Source: Dendrolimus kikuchii
Taxonomy: Eukaryota > Arthropoda > Insecta > Lepidoptera > Lasiocampidae
Assembly: GCA_019925095.2 (NCBI GenBank)
Contig: CM034406.1
Coordinates: forward strand, 18,270,888-18,334,887
Direction of reading: 5' to 3'
DNA: 64,000 nucleotides
How positions within the stretch are numbered: the stretch's first letter is position 1; the number at the start of each line of letters is the position of its first letter. Positions 57,887 through 64,000 of this stretch are shown in pieces. The translations under genes and the position numbers were made by a program. The notes under the pieces are model-generated. The model saw only the letters and a program-made list of their open reading frames with translations, had not been told where the DNA came from and did no database searches.

Positions 57887-58052
57887 AAAATGCCCAGAAA
57901 AAGAAAGGATGGTGGCCGACTGTATCACGGTAGGTAGCCGGCTGCGGGGCGCGATGGGCACCCGCCCTCCAGCCAAATTCTGGCCCCAGCTGTGGGCGAC
58001 GGTGGTCAGAAACCTGCTGCTCAAGAAGAGGGATACCAGAAAAACTCTCGCT
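57887..58052 (+). CDS. ABCA exon: cytosolic N terminus
   Basis: Acceptor cgtttcgttgcag ends at 57886 and donor gttagt starts at 58053. The open frame includes KCPEKERMVADC and two in-frame ATGs (57909, 57954), then TRPPAKFWPQLWATVV and KKRDTRKTLA. The part upstream of ATG 57909 is coding only if an earlier exon is spliced on. Confidence 0.75.
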
Positions 58053-61000
58053 GTTAGTATTGATTATCTTGTCTATTTTGTAGTGGAACACTTACAAGCC
58101 AATAGATGGAGCTGTACAATAATTAAAGTCGCAAATGATTTCCGAAACGAAATTGGCCTCGCTGGAAGATCTTCCTTTGAGAGTGAGGAGCATTCCATCT
58201 TGCTCCTTCACCATATATGGGCCACCCTAAAATTTGTTGTTTACTTTTCAGGGTACCGCTTTGGCAAAAGAGGAAAAGGACCATGTTTGCAAACATACAT
58301 ATGCCGGGGAGGGACATGATGGAAAGTGGTTACCGTCGCCAGGGGCGAAGCTAAAGCGTTGACAGCCTTTAGGTTAGGATTTATAGGAGAGTATAGGAAG
58401 AGGGGAAGTGGCCCATCAGAACATTGCACGAAACAGGATTAACTCAAGGCAAACCGTTTCATGCGGATATTCTATGTTAGCGTGGTATCAGACCTATCGA
58501 GCCGGCTTAACGAACTGTGATGATGTGATCAGATTCCAGGATGGATTTACCACGTGCCCTCTGTCCGTATGCCTTTTTGTATCATAGTTGTTTTCCTCGG
58601 AGATTACTGGGTTTTTAAGTATAAACTGCCTCTGCGGCTTTTACTATAGGGATCGTTTTGTTATCAAATAAAAATAAAAGGTTTAAGTTTTCAAAAACTC
58701 GAGATAAAAAATATCTAAGTAATATTTTATTTTTAAAAATCGGCCATTCAGCCGGGAATTACAACAAAAATATTTTTTCATGCCTTTTGCTTCCTAGTTT
58801 TGGTAAAAAATTCGCCATGAGTTACCTCGCAATTTTACTATTGATAAAAATTAAAACGGTTTAAAAAAAACCTCACAAATACTTAAGATAAAAATTTGGG
58901 TGAATTATTTTTATTTGATAACAAAACGCACCCCGTAGTAAAAGTAGAAAAAGCCGCGGCAGTTTTTACTTAGAAACCGGACTATATATACCCTTCCTGC
59001 AAGTTGGTCAAAATGACGTTGAAATATTCCGTTGCAGATATACATACAGGTGCAGCTGTTAAAAAAAACCACGAAGTAAAAAATATTAACTGAAGAAGGA
59101 ATATTTGTAGGGAGTTTGTTGCGCTGCTTTAAAATTGCTTAGGATTTTTTTATTGCTGACGCACAGCACACAGGCTGACGGCCCAACTGTGATGGAAACT
59201 GGTTAGTGTCGCCTATGAAAATTAATAATACCAGAGGTTTTTATTTTATTTTTTATTGCATGAGTTCAGCAGACAGGCAGACGGCCCACTTGATTGAAAG
59301 CGGTTACCATCGTCTATGGACATTTGCAACACCAAAGGTGCTACAAATGCGCTGCTGCTCTCTTAAGGGAGACTGGAACCTGGTCACTAATGCCGGAACA
59401 CAACTCAAGGTTGTTATGACGACATACTTTAGACCAGGGGTGATAGGTAGTCGGGCAAATGCCCTACCACCTGGCTGTGGGTTGTTTTATCGCGTCTCAC
59501 GACAGGCCACCTAGTCGCAGGAATTAGTATTTCCGTTCCTGCAAGAAGCGGCAAAATAGGTATAATTCAGTTTTGAAATAAATATAACATTATTTTTCAT
59601 TTGCATGTCACGTATTCCACTTCATCGACTGATGTCTAAAATTGTTTTTGTTTCTTAGGAGGTACTGGTTCCCCTTTATTCGTTGGGAGTGCTAATCTTC
59701 CTGAAGATGCTGGTGCCGAACCCCAATTTCCCGGAGGTGAGGAAGCCTGGCCGAATGCTGCGAGTCCACCATGACGCCTTCCCCGAAAACCATACAGTGG
59801 CCGTGGTAGCAGACTGGCTGAATGCTAATGGAACTGTGGTATGAATTGTTTATGACCATATTAGACGCTGCATTTCTACGTTTCAATTTGGATGAAACAA
59901 TCACACTTGCACATGTTTAGTAAGGACGAACTTTGTTATTATATAAGTAGACAATGCAGCAGAAAACACTAGTATAGTAGTCCCAAAGATACAGTTAATA
60001 CTATTTTTAACCGACTTCAAAAAAAGGAGGAGGTTCTCAATTCGTCGGGATCTTTTTTTTTTATGTATGTACACCGATTACTCTGAGAATTATGATCCGA
60101 TTTACGTGATTCTTTTTTTGTTCGACGTGGAATAGCTGCCATTTGGTCCCCTAAAAACTTGACATAGTTTGGCCTAGTAGTTTTCATTTTATGAACATTT
60201 TTTTGTTCCCGTTTCTTGGGACCTATATTTTTTAAGGAGTGCGACACCTTTCGTAGGTCTACCTATACATAGCTAGACACTAAAAAATAACAAATAAAAT
60301 TTTAAAAAAATCCTTTAAAAAAACCGATTTCAAAAACTAAAAAGTATAAAATAACTTATTTCTAAAGCTATTATTATTAATATATATTATCTAAAACATC
60401 TTGAAGTCGGTGCAAAGTAAAACATAAAAATTACTATATTTTGAAAATTACTAAGCACCGACTTTAAGATGTTTTAGATAATATATATTAATAATAATAG
60501 CTTTAGAAATAAGTTATTTTATACTTTTTGAAGTCGGTTTTTTTAAACGAAGTATTTTTATTTTTTTTGAGCTAGTAGAATCACAATAATAATTTGGTTT
60601 CAAATACCGCTTTGTATGTCTTTCATGTGGTAATTAAGATTGTTACTTATTTTTGAATGAAATAAATCATTTTATTTATTTTATTTTTAATATTTTTTTT
60701 ATTATTTTTTATTATTAACAACTTTACTGACTCGAGTTCCGTACCCTTTTTTACAACTTAATATCTAGATTTAATTTTTTGAATTTAACACGCTTATTAG
60801 TTATTTTGGTTTTTGTGTGTGACATTAATTTATTGATTTTTGTGTTGAGGTGTATGTATCTTACGAATAACTTATTATATTAATTTATTCTAGTTTTAAT
60901 ACTAAACTTATACTAATGTAGAGTGTATCTGTTACATGCTGGTGTTGTGAGGAAGTGCATGTGCAGTGTTGGCCTTATATCTATACTTATATATATTGTC

Positions 61001-61747
61001 CTATCTAGTGCCATGTGTTGTTTTTTTCTTTTCTGTGCCTGGGTTATTAATTTTTAGGCTTTTTGTGTATATATCATGATTTAAAAGGTAACAATTATCG
61101 TATCATAGTATCCATTCAGAAACAAACAATTTCCTGCGTTGGAGCGGCCTGTCGTAAGAGGCGACGAAACAACCCACAGCCAGGTGGTAGGGTATTTATC
61201 CGTCTGAAAGGCTACCACCTCTGGAGTGGAGTATGCCGCCGTAACAACCTTGAGTTGCGTTCCGGCATTAAAGGCCAGATCCAGTCTCCCTTTAGAGAGC
61301 GGCAGCACATTATTAGCACCTTTGGTGTTACAAATGTCCATAGACGATGGTAACCGCTTTCCATCAGGTTTCTCTGCATGTCTGCTGAACTCGTGCAATA
61401 AAAAAATAAAATAAAACATAAAACACAATTCCTTATGTCTGATCCTATTATTGCTTCGCTCTTCGCTCCTAGTGTTGCATACGGTGACGGTAACCACTTT
61501 CCATCAGGTGGGCCTCATTTGCCAGTTTCGCTATAAGAAAAACAACGAGTTGTTACTATCTGATTTTTCCCCAGGGATTCCTGAAAGATATTAACGGCAT
61601 GCTGGAAGAATCCGGCCAGCGCCCGATACACTGGGTTAAGTACAACGACACCACCGAGCTGAACGACGCTTACCACAACGACGCCAGGAACTTCCCCATC
61701 GCAGTCATCTTCCACACTGACCCGACCTCCTTCAATGAACCACTGAG
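57909..61747 (+). CDS. ABC transporter subfamily A, N-terminal part (continues beyond the window)
   Basis: Three exons, 57887-58052, 59659-59838 and 61575-61747, join without stops. The frame reads a cytosolic N terminus (PAKFWPQLWATVVRNLLLKK), then a membrane segment within EVLVPLYSLGVLIFLKML, then the start of a large luminal loop with sequons NHT, NGT and NDT. The pattern of aromatic and Arg/Lys residues (LWATVVRN, KKRDTRKT) directly before the first helix is characteristic of ABCA full transporters, which export lipids or amphipathic substrates. No Walker A or B motif lies in the window because nucleotide-binding domains come far downstream. Translation could start at ATG 57909, ATG 57954, or in an upstream exon. 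The last exon leaves in phase 2 and no further exon is visible to 64000. Confidence 0.8.
58160..59140. other. Transporter intron without recognised elements
   Basis: 58315-58400 has a trace of a retroposon end (gatggaaagtggttaccgtcg). The rest is AT-rich and unassigned. Confidence 0.4.
59145..59544 (-). repeat. Two retroposon family A copies side by side
   Basis: 59145-59225 is an old diverged 3' piece. 59238-59544 is a later, nearly full copy in the same orientation. Both lie in the transporter intron ending at 59658. Confidence 0.72.
59659..59838 (+). CDS. ABCA exon: first transmembrane helix and loop
   Basis: Acceptor tttcttag ends at 59658 and donor gtatga starts at 59839; exactly 60 codons. 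A hydrophobic helix (LVPLYSLGVLIFLKM) is followed by loop sequence with VPNPNFPEV and NHTVAVVADWL. Confidence 0.82.
60008..60547. mobile_element. Fold-back element with aaccgacttcaaaaa ends
   Basis: The left end aaccgacttcaaaaaaagg is mirrored at the right (tttttgaagtcggttt). Inside, 60341-60413 and 60455-60527 are 73-nt inverted arms with one mismatch and a 41-nt loop. It lies in the transporter intron. Confidence 0.75.
60720..61045 (+). repeat. LINE 3' region, inverted relative to 45880-46160
   Basis: Shares ctcgagttccgtaccc and gcatgtgcagtgttggcc. It lies in the transporter intron. Confidence 0.65.
61110..61417 (+). repeat. Retroposon family A, diverged
   Basis: Near full length, in the transporter intron about 160 bp before the exon at 61575. 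Confidence 0.76.
61575..61747 (+). CDS. ABCA exon: extracellular/luminal loop
   Basis: Acceptor tttttccccag ends at 61574 and donor gtattg starts at 61748. It encodes FLKDINGMLEESGQ through NFPIAVIFHTD and FNEPLR, typical of the first large loop of ABCA proteins. It is rich in G/C relative to its surroundings, as real exons are here. Confidence 0.82.
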
Positions 61748-61799
61748 GTATTGTGAACACTCTTACTGTAACTGTTGTCTCACAATTTATTAGGATTTT

Positions 61800-62085
61800 A
61801 TCATAAGGCCAGACTAATCCGTCATCTAAACACAAAAGAAGGTTAAGTCAAAATTAGACGGGTTTTGTTGTTCGTGCCTACCCCGCAAGGGAACTGGCGT
61901 GAAGCTCTGTATGTATGTATGTATAGACGGGTCATTTGTGAGCACTGTAACAAAGTAGAGGATCTTGTGCATATTGTTCTGGAATGTGGCCAAACCCAAC
62001 CAATTAGAAGGACACTCTTCTAAGGACTACTCTCTCTTAAGCAACCCTTTGAGCAAGGAGGCTGGATTATTATTCAAGTTCCTTT
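61800..62085 (+). pseudogene. R1-like LINE remnant, twice interrupted
   Basis: VICEHCNKVEDLVHIVLECG carries the same Cys/His finger type. A LINE B tail sits at 61864-61923, and retroposon A ends the segment at 62087. Confidence 0.65.
61864..61923 (+). repeat. LINE family B, minimal 3'-end insertion
   Basis: About 60 bp. The target duplication tagacgggt lies at 61855-61863 and 61924-61932. It interrupts an R1-like LINE coding remnant. Confidence 0.8.
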
Positions 62086-62086
62086 T

Positions 62087-62412
62087 TATCCGTGCAGGAA
62101 CGGAGAAAGAATACAATTTCCTGCGGCCGGGCGGCCTGTCGTAAGAGGCGACTAAACAACCCACAGCCAGGTGGTAGGGCATTTGCCCGACTGGATGGCT
62201 ACCACCCCTGGTCTAGAGCATGCCGCCATAACAACTTTGAGTTGTGTTCCGGCATTAGTGATCAGGTTCCAGACTCACTTAAGAGAGCAGCAGCGCATTT
62301 GTAGCACCTTTGGTGTTGCAAATGTCCATAGGCGATGGTAACCGCTTTCCATCCAGTGGGCCGTCTGCCTGTCTGCTGAACTCCTGCAATAAAATAAAAT
62401 AAAATAAAAAAA
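62087..62412 (+). repeat. Retroposon family A
   Basis: Full length, inserted in an R1-like LINE fragment; tail is taaaataaaataaaa, followed by an (AT)n tract. Confidence 0.83.
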
Positions 62413-62418
62413 GTATTA

Positions 62419-62419
<1 letters not shown>

Positions 62420-62501
<82 letters not shown>

Positions 62502-62520
62502 CATACATACATACATACAT
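62420..62520. repeat. (AT)n then (CATA)n microsatellite
   Basis: About 78 bp of AT, then the CATA tail of the minus-strand LINE family B copy. Confidence 0.95.
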
Positions 62521-63131
62521 AACTTCACGCCAGTTCCCTCGTGGGGTAGGCACGAACAACAGAGTGCCATTTAGGCTTATTCTTACACACCTCACTTGCC
62601 TCTTTGACATTCATAACTCTTGTCATGCAAGCTCGTCTGTTCTTAAGGCTCCTGACATCACCTTCTGCTAGTACACGATCAAGTTGATTATGGAAGGTGT
62701 GTCGTGGCCTTCCACGACGTCTGCATCCATCCACTTTTGTATTGTATATCTGTTTAGTCATTCTTTCATCATGCATTCTTTCCACATGCCCGAACCACCG
62801 GAGCATTCCTTTCCTTACCTTCACCCCGACACTCTCTTTCAGACCAACTCTCTTTCTTACTGCGGTATTACGAACGCGGTCCGCGAGCGTCACTCCGCAG
62901 ATGTTGCGCAGTGCTCGCATCTCGACCGCGTTTACTCTACTTTCATGCTCTCTCTTCCATACCCAACTCTCGCTTCCATACGTGAGCGTAGGTACCAGCA
63001 CCGCGTTGTTATAGCAAACTGGGCCTTCTGGCTGAGGTTCTTAGTGCCTAGTAGTTTACCTAACCCTCCATTCACACTATTCCCCAAATTCACTCTTCTT
63101 TCTATATCAGCGGTGTACCTTCCATTCCTGC
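62505..63131 (-). pseudogene. LINE family B, longest coding fragment
   Basis: 158 residues are open from LTYGSESWVWKRE, through VTLADRVRNTAVRKRVGLK and LRWFGHVERMHDERM, to the final RELA. Upstream DIERRVNLGNSVNG is in another frame because of a small indel at the ccatacacaacgc site. The tail abuts a long (AT)n tract. Confidence 0.84.
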
Positions 63132-63140
63132 TAATTTTAA

Positions 63141-63450
63141 TCTAATATATAAAATTCTCGTGTCACAGTGTTAGTTACTATATTCCTCCGAAACGGCTTG
63201 ACCGATTCTCATGAAATTTTGTGTGCATATTTGGTAGATCTGAGAATCGGACAACATCTATTTTTCATCCCCCTAAAGTTTTTATTTTAATTTTTAGATA
63301 TATTTTTTTATTTTTCTAGGATACAGCATTAAAAAATACATACAACCCCAAATTTTCACCCCTCTACGATGAACTCCTATTTTTTATTTGTTAATTATAA
63401 ACTTAAATTTTTTTGGCAAGATTTTTAATCTTATTTTGTCATGACTTGGG
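63141..63450 (+). mobile_element. Helitron-like 5' fragment, family D
   Basis: Begins aa|TCTAATATATAAAATTC; contains aaacggcttgaccgattct. The 3' end is not found. It matches the minus-strand half of 5890-6221. Confidence 0.65.
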
Positions 63451-64000
63451 CACGTGGAGGTAATACACCTTATTAAAACATAAATAAACCCTTGCATAAA
63501 GTTTGTGTCTATTGTTAAAACCAATTTTTTAATTAAACCAATTTTCCTTAAATTTCTGTTTTTTCTTCAAAAAAAGTCTTAAGGTCCTTTCCAGTACACA
63601 AACTTAAACTTACGGATATGACCCTACGCTGTTTTAAAGTTCACGGACCAATCTAGAGGTTTCAATTTAAATCTGTATAGAAAGTTTGCATACTTGGTTA
63701 AAATATTTATTTCAAAGTCGTCTATTACTTTGATGCAGTTTATGAGTCCGTCGGTTTATTTTAGTTTCATGTGATCTGGCCGATTGCCAGATTTCAAGGG
63801 TGCAAGGGTAAGAGGGAATGGAGATAAATGGACTCACCCGTAATAATATGAGCTGAGTAACCGGAGCGTCTGCGATACATGCGTGAATGTCTTTACGACG
63901 GGTCGATTCAGACTGATCGTTGAGACGCGGAAGTGCGGGGTAAATTACTTTTTCGGGGAATCATCGTTCGTTACGCGGTGGCGTGAACATCCTGGGGCCC
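63451..64000. other. Right edge, no exon seen
   Basis: The next transporter exon should continue the frame after NEPLR in phase 2, but no such splice-flanked frame is visible here. Confidence 0.45.

Overview
The window looks like nuclear DNA of a moth or butterfly. It is AT-rich, its genes are split into small exons, and it is saturated with repeat classes typical of Lepidoptera: CTAG-ended Helitrons, LINE 3' ends, a Penelope-like element and hAT remnants. No RNA gene or CRISPR array was recognised. Family names rest on motifs read by eye, not on database searches.

Two host genes are supported, both on the + strand. The first is a secreted S1 serine protease of chymotrypsin type. Six coding exons between 5290 and 13172 join in phase and carry the full His/Asp/Ser triad; a signal-peptide exon may lie at 1735. 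Its introns hold a 111-bp satellite, Helitron ends, a solo LTR and LINE debris. The second is the 5' part of an ABC transporter of subfamily A, with exons at 57887-58052, 59659-59838 and 61575-61747, running off the right edge. A CpG-rich promoter-like segment with a 25-codon start at 19325-19398 is phase-compatible with the 57887 exon. If the two are joined, the first intron is about 38.5 kb and contains most of the transposons in the window.

Layout: 1-5.2 kb, LINE and retroposon fragments and a possible protease first exon. 5.3-13.2 kb, the protease gene. 13.2-19.2 kb, retroposons, a Helitron and an R1-like LINE tail. 19.2-19.4 kb, the candidate promoter and first exon. 19.5-40 kb, a fold-back Penelope fragment, nested Helitron and retroposon, a 157-bp tandem array, a hAT-like element and many LINE tails. 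40.2-44.8 kb, a Penelope-like cluster: one nearly full-length copy with a single in-frame stop, a truncated near-identical copy, and a 410-bp inverted terminal segment. 45-57.9 kb, more LINE, Helitron and hAT remnants. 57.9-61.7 kb, the transporter exons. 61.8-64 kb, nested LINE fragments and a Helitron end.

The two genes are not functionally linked: one product is a secreted digestive or haemolymph protease, the other a membrane lipid-type transporter. The most informative features are insertions whose target-site duplications or empty sites can be read here. These include a 43-bp duplication around a retroposon inside a Helitron, and a repeated fold-back organisation of the Penelope elements.
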